From: CAYFJO01 sp964343305
Lineage (GTDB): Bacteria; Planctomycetota; Planctomycetia; Pirellulales; Pirellulaceae
Assembly (NCBI GenBank): GCA_964343305.1
Contig: CAYFJO010000016.1
Coordinates: 1 to 60,336, forward strand
Direction of reading: 5' to 3'
Length of the DNA stretch: 60,336 nt
This document shows, in pieces, positions 1-8,430 of this stretch. The notes under the pieces were generated by a model. That model was not told where the DNA came from. It was given only the letters and a program-made list of their open reading frames with translations, and made no database searches. Numbering within the stretch: position 1 is the first letter of the stretch; every line of letters begins with the position of its first letter. The translations under genes were made by a program, and so were the position numbers.

Positions 1-102
1 GTGCAAGTCGCCACGCTGGGGGTCTCGCTGGCACTGGTCACGGCGATTTATCGAGAATACGGCAGCCTGGACGAGGATGAGATGTTAAAGAGAATCGAAT
101 GA
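1..102 (+). CDS. MnhC/MrpC (NuoK-like) subunit, C-terminal end only
   Basis: Only the last 33 codons are in the window, read in frame from base 1 to a TGA at 100-102. They encode the end of a transmembrane helix followed by the polar tail YREYGSLDEDEM. That tail resembles the C-terminus of MrpC/MnhC subunits of multisubunit cation/proton antiporters, which are NuoK homologues. The stop overlaps the next start as ATGA (99-102), which implies translational coupling with the following proton-pumping subunit. The short length prevents telling MnhC from NuoK with certainty. Confidence 0.6.
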   Translation: MQVATLGVSLALVTAIYREYGSLDEDEMLKRIE

Positions 103-1435
103 GTCACCTGCCCGTGATAGTATTCTTAATCCCGTTCTTGACGGCGATCTGTATGCCGATCGCCGGCCTGAAGCATCGCGCCTGGTGCCGGCCGATGGCG
201 CTGTTGGCGGTGGTAGCGATGTGTGCGGCGGCGGTGGTCAATTTTTGTACGGTGCTGGACCACGGACCGGCGCGATACGCTTTTGGCGGTTGGCCAATTA
301 GCACGAGCTTGCCCGCGTCCGCGCTGGGAATCGAGTGGGTCAATGACGAACTGGCAGGCGTGATGCTGGTCGCGCTCAGTGTCCTGGCCACGATCTGTTT
401 GATTTACGGCGGCAGCGTCGCGCCCCAGAAACTTGGCAGTCGCGTTGTTCTCTATTACACGCTGATCCTGCTTTTGATTTCTGGTTTGACCGGCATCGTA
501 CTGGCCGGCGACATTTTCAACGTGTTCGTGTTTCTGGAGTTGGCCGCGTTGTCGGCTTACGGCTTGGTTGGTGTGGCCGGCGGCAAGGCGCTGGTGGCCG
601 CGTTTCGCTACCTGATTCTGGGAACGCTGGGCGCGTCGTTCTACTTGCTCGGCGTCATTTTTTTCTACGCGGCCACGGGTACGTTGAACATGGCCGATCT
701 GGCCCAGCAATTGGCTGACAAACCGGAGTTGATGACCTCCAAGGCCGTGATTGGCGGGTCGACATTCATGTTCATCGGGCTGGGAATCAAGATGGCCCTC
801 TTTCCGTTTCACGGTTGGCTGCCCGGCGCGTATACACGAGCCCCCGATGCGATCACCCCGATGCTTGCCGCGCTGATGACCAAAGTTGCCTTGTACGCGT
901 GGGTCCGCATCATGTTTTGGGTGCTGGGTGCAGGTGCCGAGATTGGACACGTCCACCTGCTGACCATCCTCGGCGTGTTGGGCGCCGTGGCGGCCGTGGT
1001 CGGTGCACTGTTGGCGCTAACGCAACGGGGCATCAAGCGGATGTTTGCTTACGGCGGCATATCACACGTCGGGCTGATTTTGATCGGTGTTAGTCAAGGC
1101 AACTCGGCGGGCTTTGCCGGCAGCATGTTTTACCTGATCAACGACGCGGTCATGCAAGCCACGTTGTTCTTTATTGCGGGCGCGGCGATCCATCATCACC
1201 AGTCGCACACGATCGACGAGATATCGCGGTTGCGCGGTGGATCGCCATGGATAATCGCAGCACTCGTTATCGTTGCGATGTCGATGATTGGCATTCCGCC
1301 GACGGGCGGGTTCTTTGGCAAGTGGCAAATCATTCTCGGCGCGATCGAGGCGAAAAACTACCCGGCCGTGGCCGCGGTGATTATCGCCACGCTGTTGACG
1401 CTGGGGTATTTTCAAAGACTGTTTGTGTGCATTTT
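99..1435 (+). CDS. MnhD/NuoN-like proton-conducting membrane subunit (3' end lost in assembly gap)
   Basis: About 445 residues of a polytopic protein of the Proton_antipo_M family (MrpD/NuoN/NuoM type), which moves protons or sodium across the cytoplasmic membrane. Features seen are the conserved glutamate in the VFVFLELAALSAY helix, the pump lysine in GIKMALFPFHGWLPGAY, and a second lysine in LAALMTKVALYAW. The start is the ATG overlapping the upstream stop (ATGA). The reading frame runs into the 100-N gap at 1436-1535, so the C-terminal 40-60 residues expected for the family are missing. The frame happens to stay open through the Ns, but the sequence after the gap belongs to a different subunit. 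MnhD is favoured over NuoN because of the MnhC-like gene just upstream. Confidence 0.75.
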
Positions 1436-1535
1436 NNNNNNNNNNNNNNNNNNNNNNNNNNNNNNNNNNNNNNNNNNNNNNNNNNNNNNNNNNNNNNNNN
1501 NNNNNNNNNNNNNNNNNNNNNNNNNNNNNNNNNNN
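1436..1535. other. assembly gap (100 Ns)
   Basis: A run of exactly 100 N, the conventional placeholder for a gap of unknown length. The flanking proteins lack the C-terminus of an MnhD-like subunit and roughly 110 N-terminal residues of a NuoL-like subunit. At least about 450-500 bp is therefore likely to be missing, not 100 bp. Confidence 0.95.
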
Positions 1536-3344
1536 TTCACGCGTTTCTTTGCGCTGACAACGTTGTTCACATTCGGCATGGTGACGCTGGTCACCAGCAA
1601 CAATCTGCTGTTGATGTTCATGTGCTGGGAAGTGATGGGCATCTGTTCCTATCTGCTGATCTCGCACGAATCGGATCGGCCCAGCGCGTGCAAAGCGGCG
1701 ACGAAGGCGTTTTTGGTCAACGCTGTGGCCGACGTAGGACTGTTGTTTGGCGTCGTGCTGACGGCCGTTACGTTCGGCACGTTGGACATTCGCCAGATTA
1801 TCGAAGCCGCACCGGGCATCAGCGGACAAACGATCGATCTGTTGGGATGGGCCGGCTACTCCTGTCCCGTTTCAACGATTACCCTCATCACGCTGTCTTT
1901 GTTCATGGGGTGCCTCGGCAAGTCGGCGCAATTTCCGTTTCACGTCTGGCTGCCCAATGCGATGGAAGCGCCCACGCCAGTCTCCGCGCTGATCCATGCC
2001 GCGACGATGGTCAACGCCGGTCCATTTTTACTGGTGCGCTTCAGCCCGCTGGTCATGCACTCGCCAGCCGCGAGGACGGTCATCGCAATTGTCGGTGCGA
2101 TCACCGCGCTGTTTGCTGCGGTGGTTTCGCTCACCCAGACGGATATCAAAAAGATCCTGGCCTATTCCACAATCAGTCAAATTGGTTTCATGATCATGAC
2201 GTGCGGCGTGGGCGCGTTTGTGGTGGCAATTTTTCACATGCTCGCGCATGGATTCCTCAAAGGGTTTCTGTTCTTGTCCACCGGCAGCCAGCTTGAACTT
2301 GCAGCCGCGCACGGACACCACTCGTCAACATCCCATTCGTCGAAACCATCGTGGTCTTTGTACGTTGGTGCGTTCATCCTGGCTTGTATCCCGCCGATTT
2401 TGATTTTCTCCGGCCCTTATGAGTCGCTTTGGATCGTGCATCAGACGGTCGCGGCGCGCATCACTTTTTGGGTCATTGGTTTGTTGACCGTCTTCTTCAC
2501 CGCGATGTATTTGGTTCACGACGTCACGTCATTGTTTGCCCACGGGCATTCGCCCGGCGTGCGGCCAAACTTTTATTCGCGCAATCATCTGCTTGCCATC
2601 TCGGCGGTTGGGCTGGTGATGATCGGCATTCTGCTGGCGATCTGGCATTGGTTCGCCGGGTTCTTGTCACCGGCGTTGCGTCCACTGCCGCAGGTTGCCG
2701 TCGCGTGGCAGCCGGGCAGTACTTTTGTATTGGTCGCGGCGCTTCTCGCGGTTGTGGCGGGTTGGGCGATTGGCTGGCTTCTTCACACCAGGCCGAATTC
2801 GCTGCCGGTGGCGCGCACAAAGTTGGGCCAGAACATGTATGTGCTTTTTTTGAACAAGCTTTATCTGGATGAGATTTACGCCGTCTTTGTCATCAAGCCG
2901 ACCATTGGATTTGCCCGTTGGATGTGGCGCGTGATCGACCACGGCGGGATCCATCGCCTGATCCGTGGCATCGCCGCAACCTCAGTCCAGTTTGCCCGCT
3001 GGCTGTGGCAGACGGTTGACGTGCGCGGCGTCGACCGGTTGATCCACGGCATTGCCACCAGTTCCGTTGCGTTTTCCCAGTGGTTGTGGCGAGTGATTGA
3101 CGTTCGCGGAATCGATCGAGCGGTGGTCGAGGGCGGAAGCCAAAGCGTTGGACTAGCGCGGTGGTTGTGGGAGTTCATCGATGTCCGCCGCATCGATAAA
3201 AGCGCCGAACAGATTGGGAAGGCGGCCGACGAGGCAGGGCATAAGTTGCAAGACATCGAACCACGGACATTGCAGCATCACTTGCTCGGCTTGATCTTTT
3301 GGCTCGTATTGGCTTTCGCGTTGTTTTATTGGCTCGTGTTATGA
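1536..3344 (+). CDS. NuoL-like proton-pumping subunit with four C-terminal 27-residue repeats (5' end lost in gap)
   Basis: 603 residues of a NuoL/ND5-like antiporter subunit, missing about the first 110 residues. The first residues after the gap correspond to the helix beginning near residue 113 in NuoL proteins. Conserved features are the glutamate in LLMFMCWEVMGICSYLL, the pump lysine in GKSAQFPFHVWLP, and PTPVSALIHAATMVNAG and TQTDIKKILAYSTISQIG. Where NuoL normally ends with a lateral amphipathic helix and a last transmembrane helix, this protein has four exact 27-residue tandem repeats (2910-2990, 2991-3071, 3072-3152, 3153-3233). Each begins F/L-A/S-x-W-x-W and carries an 'IDxxxID'-like core. 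A final hydrophobic helix follows. The gene lies 24 bp upstream of nuoM, so they are probably co-transcribed. Confidence 0.8.
   Translation, partial: FTRFFALTTLFTFGMVTLVTSNNLLLMFMCWEVMGICSYLLISHESDRPSACKAATKAFLVNAVADVGLLFGVVLTAVTFGTLDIRQIIEAAPGISGQTIDLLGWAGYSCPVSTITLITLSLFMGCLGKSAQFPFHVWLPNAMEAPTPVSALIHAATMVNAGPFLLVRFSPLVMHSPAARTVIAIVGAITALFAAVVSLTQTDIKKILAYSTISQIGFMIMTCGVGAFVVAIFHMLAHGFLKGFLFLSTGSQLELAAAHGHHSSTSHSSKPSWSLYVGAFILACIPPILIFSGPYESLWIVHQTVAARITFWVIGLLTVFFTAMYLVHDVTSLFAHGHSPGVRPNFYSRNHLLAISAVGLVMIGILLAIWHWFAGFLSPALRPLPQVAVAWQPGSTFVLVAALLAVVAGWAIGWLLHTRPNSLPVARTKLGQNMYVLFLNKLYLDEIYAVFVIKPTIGFARWMWRVIDHGGIHRLIRGIAATSVQFARWLWQTVDVRGVDRLIHGIATSSVAFSQWLWRVIDVRGIDRAVVEGGSQSVGLARWLWEFIDVRRIDKSAEQIGKAADEAGHKLQDIEPRTLQHHLLGLIFWLVLAFALFYWLVL
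2910..3233 (+). repeat. four tandem 81-bp (27-residue) coding repeats
   Basis: Four units of exactly 81 bp in frame within the NuoL-like gene. The unit starts are FARWMW, FARWLW, FSQWLW and LARWLW, each followed by a VIDxxxID-type stretch. Nucleotide identity between units is moderate, so the duplication is old and the amino-acid pattern seems to be maintained. Confidence 0.85.
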
Positions 3345-3368
3345 ATTCGAATCATAAAGTAGATACTT

Positions 3369-4871
3369 ATGAATTCCCTTTTTAACGACCACCTGCTCAG
3401 TTGTATGATTGCCGTCCCGTTTCTGGGCATTGTGATCGTGTCATTGGTCCACGGCGAGCACTGGATGCGGCGGATTGCGCTGGCGATCACGTTGGTTGAG
3501 TTCGCGCTCTTTGTCGTTCTCCTGTCGCGGTTCGAACCACAGGAAAAGGGCATGCAGTTGGTCGAACGCATGCAGTGGATGCCGACGTTCAACATTCAAT
3601 ATGCGGTCGGCGTCGACGGAATCAGCATTCTGCTAGTGCTGCTCACCACCCTGCTGTCGCCACTGTGCATCCTCTGCTCGTGGAACTCGATCACCACGCA
3701 CGTGCGTGCCTTCATGAATCTGATCCTGTTGGTCGAAGGCGCGATGCTGGTCGTCTTTTTGGCGCTGGATCTGTTTTTGTTTTTCATGATGTGGGAAGTG
3801 ACGATGATCCCGATGTACTTCATGATCATCCTCTGGGGCGGGCCCGGCCGCATCGCCGCGGGATTGAAGTTCGTGTTGTACAGTTTGACGGGCAGTTTGT
3901 TGCTGTTGGTAGGGATTCTCGCGCTGCACGTCGAGGGCGGACATACGTTTGATTTGATCGTGTTGGGCGGCAAGACCTTTTCGACAACCGCACAGTTTTG
4001 GATTTTCCTGGCGTTCTTGTTGGCCTTTGGCATCAAGTTGCCGATGTTTCCGTTTCACACGTGGCTGCCCGATGCCCATGCCGAAGCTCCCACGGCGGGC
4101 AGCGTGATCCTGGCCGGAGTGTTGCTGAAAATGGGTGGTTACGGATTCCTGCGGATTTGCCTGCCCCTGTTCCCAGACGCTGCGGCCACATTTGCCCCTT
4201 TAATTCTATGTTTGTCGATCGTGGCGATTTTGTACGGCGGGTTCATGGCCCTTGCCCAGGACGACCTCAAAAAGCTCGTCGCCTATTCATCCATTTCGCA
4301 CATGGGATTTGTGACGCTGGGCATCTTTGTTTTTAACAGCCAAGGCATCCAAGGCGCGATCTTGCAGATGTTCAACCACGGGATTGTCACGGGCGGCATG
4401 TTTCTGGCCGTGGGACTGTTGTACGACCGAACACACAGCCGCATGATTGGCGACTACGGCGGGTTGCACAAACAAATGCCGCGGTTTGTCGCACTGTTGT
4501 GTCTCTTTTCAGTCGCCTCGTTTGGACTGCCCGGTACCTGCAGCTTCATTGGCGAATTTTTGGTGCTGCTGGGCACATCGCACACAAGTTACGTCCTCGC
4601 CCTGTTGGCGATGGGCGGCATCGTATTAGCGGCATCATACATCCTGTGGATGCTGCAACGCGTCGCGCTGGGGCAGGCCGCAACCGATACGGCCGCCCAA
4701 CTTCCCGACCTCACACTGCGCGAAACGATCAACCTCGTCCCGCTCGCGCTGGTCGTATTTGTCGTCGGAGTCTATCCCGGGCCGCTGATGGCGATGATGG
4801 ATAGTTGTGTCACGAAACTTGTTGAGCTAACGAGCCAGGGAGTGCCGTTTGAATTGAAAGGACTGTTCTAA
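3369..4871 (+). CDS. nuoM: NuoM-like NADH-quinone oxidoreductase chain M / proton pump subunit
   Basis: A 500-residue polytopic membrane protein of the NuoM/ND4 family. It carries the membrane glutamate in FFMMWEVTMIPMYF, the pump lysine in FGIKLPMFPFHTWLPDAH, the EAPTAGSVILAGVLLKMGGYG signature with its second lysine, and LKKLVAYSSISHMGFV. The length equals that of ordinary NuoM. It is the last gene of the plus-strand cluster; the next gene is on the opposite strand. In bacteria a NuoL-NuoM pair next to MnhC/MnhD-like subunits may be part of a complex I membrane arm or of a stand-alone Mrp-like pump. The peripheral NADH module is not in this window, so the electron donor cannot be decided here. 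Confidence 0.85.
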   Translation: MNSLFNDHLLSCMIAVPFLGIVIVSLVHGEHWMRRIALAITLVEFALFVVLLSRFEPQEKGMQLVERMQWMPTFNIQYAVGVDGISILLVLLTTLLSPLCILCSWNSITTHVRAFMNLILLVEGAMLVVFLALDLFLFFMMWEVTMIPMYFMIILWGGPGRIAAGLKFVLYSLTGSLLLLVGILALHVEGGHTFDLIVLGGKTFSTTAQFWIFLAFLLAFGIKLPMFPFHTWLPDAHAEAPTAGSVILAGVLLKMGGYGFLRICLPLFPDAAATFAPLILCLSIVAILYGGFMALAQDDLKKLVAYSSISHMGFVTLGIFVFNSQGIQGAILQMFNHGIVTGGMFLAVGLLYDRTHSRMIGDYGGLHKQMPRFVALLCLFSVASFGLPGTCSFIGEFLVLLGTSHTSYVLALLAMGGIVLAASYILWMLQRVALGQAATDTAAQLPDLTLRETINLVPLALVVFVVGVYPGPLMAMMDSCVTKLVELTSQGVPFELKGLF

Positions 4872-4979
4872 ATGGCCTTGCGCGATGATGGTCGTTTAAC
4901 GGCAAGCCAAAGGCGGTGGTGTTGTTTTTTGGCCAGGCGAAGATTGCGATTCGCACAGTCGCGTGATATCGAACGCCCG

Positions 4980-5540
4980 TTACGGTAGAGTGATCCCCGT
5001 CGCGCGTTGCGATTGAAGAAACTCGCCCGTCAATCTGATGACGGAACGATAGAAATCGGTTTGAGCCCGCGTCTGTGCCTTTTGAAGAAATTCAGTTGGC
5101 CATGTCAAATGCCGCATGAAAAACGCCTCGAAGATTTCCGTCGTTTCGGTTGCCGTGGATGTAGAACAAATGTGTGCCATGACATCGAGCTGGATGCCGA
5201 GATGATCAAACATCGCGTCGTCCGGCGGCTGATAGCCGACGACTTCGACAAAATCGGTCATTGACACAACCGTTGAACTTTGAAACTGGCCCGTTTGCCA
5301 TACCGATTGATACGGCGGAAGATGATCCTTCGGACCAATGAACAGTTGGCAATAGTCGATCGACAGGTCCTGCAATGATTCGTTCGCACCGTTCGTAGAA
5401 AACTCGCTGGCAAACGGCGGTGAGGCGAGTTCATTCAACAACGGCTGGTCGACTTCGCGCAGCCACAACCGACCGAGTAAGCGATACACTCCGCTGAGCG
5501 CGACCAAATCGTCAATCTTTTGGCTCGTCAAGTTGCTCAC
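4980..5540 (-). CDS. TorD/DmsD-family chaperone for the molybdopterin enzyme
   Basis: A 186-residue cytoplasmic helical protein of the TorD family (TorD/DmsD/NarJ), which binds the TAT leader and assists cofactor insertion into DMSO-reductase-family enzymes. The core has the family pattern YCQLFIGPKDHLPPYQSVW and a late FFMRHL segment. A GTG start at 5540 is chosen because it overlaps the stop of the upstream oxidoreductase (GTGA). The open frame can be extended upstream to 5810, but that part only mirrors the oxidoreductase in another frame. It is the last gene of a three-gene minus-strand operon: Fe-S subunit, catalytic subunit, chaperone. Confidence 0.8.
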   Translation of the reverse strand: MSNLTSQKIDDLVALSGVYRLLGRLWLREVDQPLLNELASPPFASEFSTNGANESLQDLSIDYCQLFIGPKDHLPPYQSVWQTGQFQSSTVVSMTDFVEVVGYQPPDDAMFDHLGIQLDVMAHICSTSTATETTEIFEAFFMRHLTWPTEFLQKAQTRAQTDFYRSVIRLTGEFLQSQRATGITLP

Positions 5541-8353
5541 CCGATCTTCTTGATCGTCACGACCGTATCGTGAAACGATTGTTGGCCGCTGACCGGATCG
5601 GGTGCGATCGGCATCAGTTTGTTTTGGTTCCAACCGTTGCCCCTGTTCGGTTTCCACTGGTCGGGATCGCCGCTGGATTCGTCTTCCCACCACATGTTGC
5701 GCTGCCAATCGGCGTCGCGAAACATTTCGCCGTCGCTGCCGGCCAGATGGCCCGTTTCGTCCGATTGCTTTTTGGCTTGGGCGACGCTGGTGTATTGCCA
5801 GTGCCCACAACTGTTGCTCATGGCGATCGCCCGCGGATGGATGCCTTGCATCGTGACGATCGGCACTCGCATTTGTGCGACCACGCGGCGGCCGTCGTTT
5901 TCGTCAAGATCTTCGCGCTTCAGATGCGGCGATTGCTTTTCGAGTTCCTGGGAATAGTACGACGTGAGTTCGATCCAATCGCCGTCATGCAAACCAAACT
6001 TGGCGGCCGTTTCGGGATTGAGCCACGCGGGATTAGAGTGCACGATCTCGGCCAACCATTTCAAATTCATCGTGCGGCCGTGGTTGTGCACGTTCCACTT
6101 GAAGCTGGTCATGATCAACTCGTCGTCGGCCAGCGACTGGTGCTCTTGCGGTTGAAACCACGACGGCATGGGATCGACGTCCAGGTCGTGACCCTTGTGA
6201 TTATCGGGCCGGTTCTTCGTTTTGGTGACGCCGCTTTTCGCGATTAATTCCGAACAGTCTTCGTTCTTGCCGATCTTTTGCACGAATACGCTGCGGATTT
6301 CGAACTTGCGGCTAGGCGTGGCGAAACCGCGCAACGGTTTGCCGTCCATCATCACACCGATGCCCTTGCCGTCCTTCATGATGATGCCGGTCGACTCATC
6401 GACTTCCGCACCTTCCATTTGCTCGTCGGTCACCGCCATGTTGTATGGTTCGTAGAATGGCTCGCGATCGCCCTCCCAAGCGCCTTCTTCCAATAGTCGT
6501 TCGAGTCCCTTCTTGCCGGTCTTTGGATTCTCTGGCACGTTCGACGCCCAATGCTTCATGTACTCGTCGATCGATTCCTTGTACCACTCCTGCATGCCGC
6601 CGCCGATCCGTTTGGCCAGTTCCGGAAAGAATTCGCGGACGTCTTTCGATTCGCCCAGCGGGTCGATCATCGGCATTCGCAGCCCAACATAGGGCCGCAA
6701 GTTGTAGCTGGCGCGGGCGTCCAGGTCCCATCGTTCCAAATACGTGGCCCAAGGCAAAACGATGTCGGCATAGTGCGCCGTCTCGTTGTAAAAACAGTTG
6801 ATGCAGACATGGAACTCGATCAACTCTTCATCGGTCAACACTTGCTGCGTCAAACTTTCTTCGGGCCAAGTCAGCGGCGAGTCGAGGTTGTAAGTCATAT
6901 AGGCTTGCAGCTTGGCACGGCCTTGCAACAGATAGAGATAAACGACCTCGCCGACGCGCATCCGCCGCCAGACATTGGCCAGCGGATACTCGGGCGGATC
7001 TTCGAGCACGCTCCATGTCTTCGCGCCAGGCGGCATCGGCGGCGTTTTGACAACCGGATCGAGTCCGCCCCACGGCGACCAACACCAACCACCCCGGCGA
7101 CCCACGCTGCCGACGATAGCGTTGAGCAAGTTGATCGCGCGGTCGTTGTAAAAACCGTTGATGTGTGCCGAGCTGCCGCGATTGCACATGGTCGTACATG
7201 CCGGCGCGGCATTGGCGAATTCGATGGCAATGCGACGAATGTCCGACGCCGGCACGCCGCTGACTTTTTCAGCCCACTCGGGTGTGTATGACGCCAGGTG
7301 CTCGGCAAGTTCGCTCAACGAAACATTGGTCCAGCGCGTGATGAAATCCCTGTCGTGCAAGTTTTCGGCAACGATCGTGTGTGCCATAGCCAGTGCGATG
7401 GCACCATCGGTTCCGGGCAGCGGTGCAAACCATTCGTCACTGGCACCGGCCGTGTTCGACAGTCGCACATCAAACGTGACCAGCTTAGCACCATTTTTGA
7501 ATCGGCCGTTTTGAATCCGCGTCGCAAACGGCACGTGTCCTTGGTGCGCCTCGAACGCGTTGGAGCCAAAGTTGAGGATGTACTTCGAGTTCTCAACATC
7601 GTTTAAATCCCAGTCGCTTTCCCACAGGTATGTCAAATTCGCAGCCCGGCGGTTGCCCGAACACAGGGCGCGGTGGCTAAGCTGTGTCTTCGTGCCAAAC
7701 GCGTCCAGGAATCGTTTCAACGCGTCCTTGCTGCGCTGGCGACCTTGATGAAAAGCGAATTCTTCGGGCTTGCCGCTCTCGCGGACCTTTTTCAGCTTTG
7801 TCGCGATTTCGTCCAGGGCTTCGTCCCACGTGATACGCTTCCACTTGCCCTCGCCGCGCTTGCCGACTCGTTTGAGTGGATAGAGCAGCCGCTCAGGGTG
7901 ATACAAATGGTTGAGCCCGGCTTGGCCACGAGCACACAGATGGCCGCGACTGTTGGGATCGTTCGGATTTCCTTCGATCTTGATCAGCCGGCCGTCTTTC
8001 ACATAGCCCATAATGCCGCAGACGGTGCTACACAACTGGCACATGCCCGGAACACTCCGGACATCCTTGTATTTGTCGCGATCGGGCCAGTTGCGTTTGG
8101 CTTGCGGACCGGGCAACTGGCAGACGCCCGGCATCTCGCCGAACGTGCCAAGTTCGTAGGGTTTGCCTTTGATGCGATTCCACCTGTCCAAATCAATGCC
8201 GGCCGGACTCTTGTCGGTTGATTCCGGTGCAGGTGGATCGGACGCCGGCAGTTGATTCTCGCCACAGCCCGTCATCGCCGCGACAACCGTAGCACTGCTG
8301 GCGGCCAAACCAAGTCGTAAGAATCTTCGCCGAGTTTGTTGTTCGTTACTCAT
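5537..8353 (-). CDS. TAT-exported molybdopterin oxidoreductase, catalytic subunit (Cys-ligated, PsrA/PhsA/TtrA-like)
   Basis: A 938-residue DMSO-reductase-superfamily enzyme. Residues 8-14 form a twin-arginine motif (RRRFLRLG), followed by a hydrophobic stretch and a possible lipobox cysteine at 30. A [4Fe-4S] site is made by C105-x2-C108-x3-C112-x27-C140. The molybdenum ligand position reads ALCSGN, giving Cys231. Cysteine is the ligand seen in polysulfide, thiosulfate, tetrathionate and arsenate reductases, and serine is found in DMSO/TMAO enzymes. The C-terminal cofactor-binding domain (residues ~740-930) includes FKWNVHNHGRT and MSNSCGHWQYTS. It sits in an operon with an Fe-S subunit upstream and a TorD chaperone overlapping its 3' end. 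The substrate is not determined by the sequence; sulfur-oxyanion or arsenate chemistry is an inference. Confidence 0.85.
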   Translation of the reverse strand: MSNEQQTRRRFLRLGLAASSATVVAAMTGCGENQLPASDPPAPESTDKSPAGIDLDRWNRIKGKPYELGTFGEMPGVCQLPGPQAKRNWPDRDKYKDVRSVPGMCQLCSTVCGIMGYVKDGRLIKIEGNPNDPNSRGHLCARGQAGLNHLYHPERLLYPLKRVGKRGEGKWKRITWDEALDEIATKLKKVRESGKPEEFAFHQGRQRSKDALKRFLDAFGTKTQLSHRALCSGNRRAANLTYLWESDWDLNDVENSKYILNFGSNAFEAHQGHVPFATRIQNGRFKNGAKLVTFDVRLSNTAGASDEWFAPLPGTDGAIALAMAHTIVAENLHDRDFITRWTNVSLSELAEHLASYTPEWAEKVSGVPASDIRRIAIEFANAAPACTTMCNRGSSAHINGFYNDRAINLLNAIVGSVGRRGGWCWSPWGGLDPVVKTPPMPPGAKTWSVLEDPPEYPLANVWRRMRVGEVVYLYLLQGRAKLQAYMTYNLDSPLTWPEESLTQQVLTDEELIEFHVCINCFYNETAHYADIVLPWATYLERWDLDARASYNLRPYVGLRMPMIDPLGESKDVREFFPELAKRIGGGMQEWYKESIDEYMKHWASNVPENPKTGKKGLERLLEEGAWEGDREPFYEPYNMAVTDEQMEGAEVDESTGIIMKDGKGIGVMMDGKPLRGFATPSRKFEIRSVFVQKIGKNEDCSELIAKSGVTKTKNRPDNHKGHDLDVDPMPSWFQPQEHQSLADDELIMTSFKWNVHNHGRTMNLKWLAEIVHSNPAWLNPETAAKFGLHDGDWIELTSYYSQELEKQSPHLKREDLDENDGRRVVAQMRVPIVTMQGIHPRAIAMSNSCGHWQYTSVAQAKKQSDETGHLAGSDGEMFRDADWQRNMWWEDESSGDPDQWKPNRGNGWNQNKLMPIAPDPVSGQQSFHDTVVTIKKIG

Positions 8354-8368
8354 AAAGCCATCTATCGA

Positions 8369-8422
8369 AACCCGACGCGTAAGCGAGGGACCAAACGCTG
8401 CCCCTCGCTTACGTGTCGGGTT
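8369..8422. repeat. intergenic inverted repeat between Fe-S and catalytic subunits
   Basis: Left arm 8369-8389 (AACCCGACGCGTAAGCGAGG, then G) and right arm 8402-8422 are complementary over 21 bp with one mismatch, around a 12-base loop. It lies 16 bp upstream of the catalytic subunit start, inside the operon. It could adjust expression between the two subunits or be a mobile REP-like element. Confidence 0.8.
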
Positions 8423-8430
8423 ACCATTTG

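Noticed and set aside
126..956. Long antisense open frame (276 codons) on the minus strand
   Set aside because: It mirrors the MnhD/NuoN-like gene, has no family pattern and is rich in Arg/Gln/His as expected for a shadow frame.
99..3344. A single 1081-residue proton-pump fusion protein
   Set aside because: The frame is open only because 100 Ns cannot contain stops. The two halves are different subunits with missing ends at the gap.
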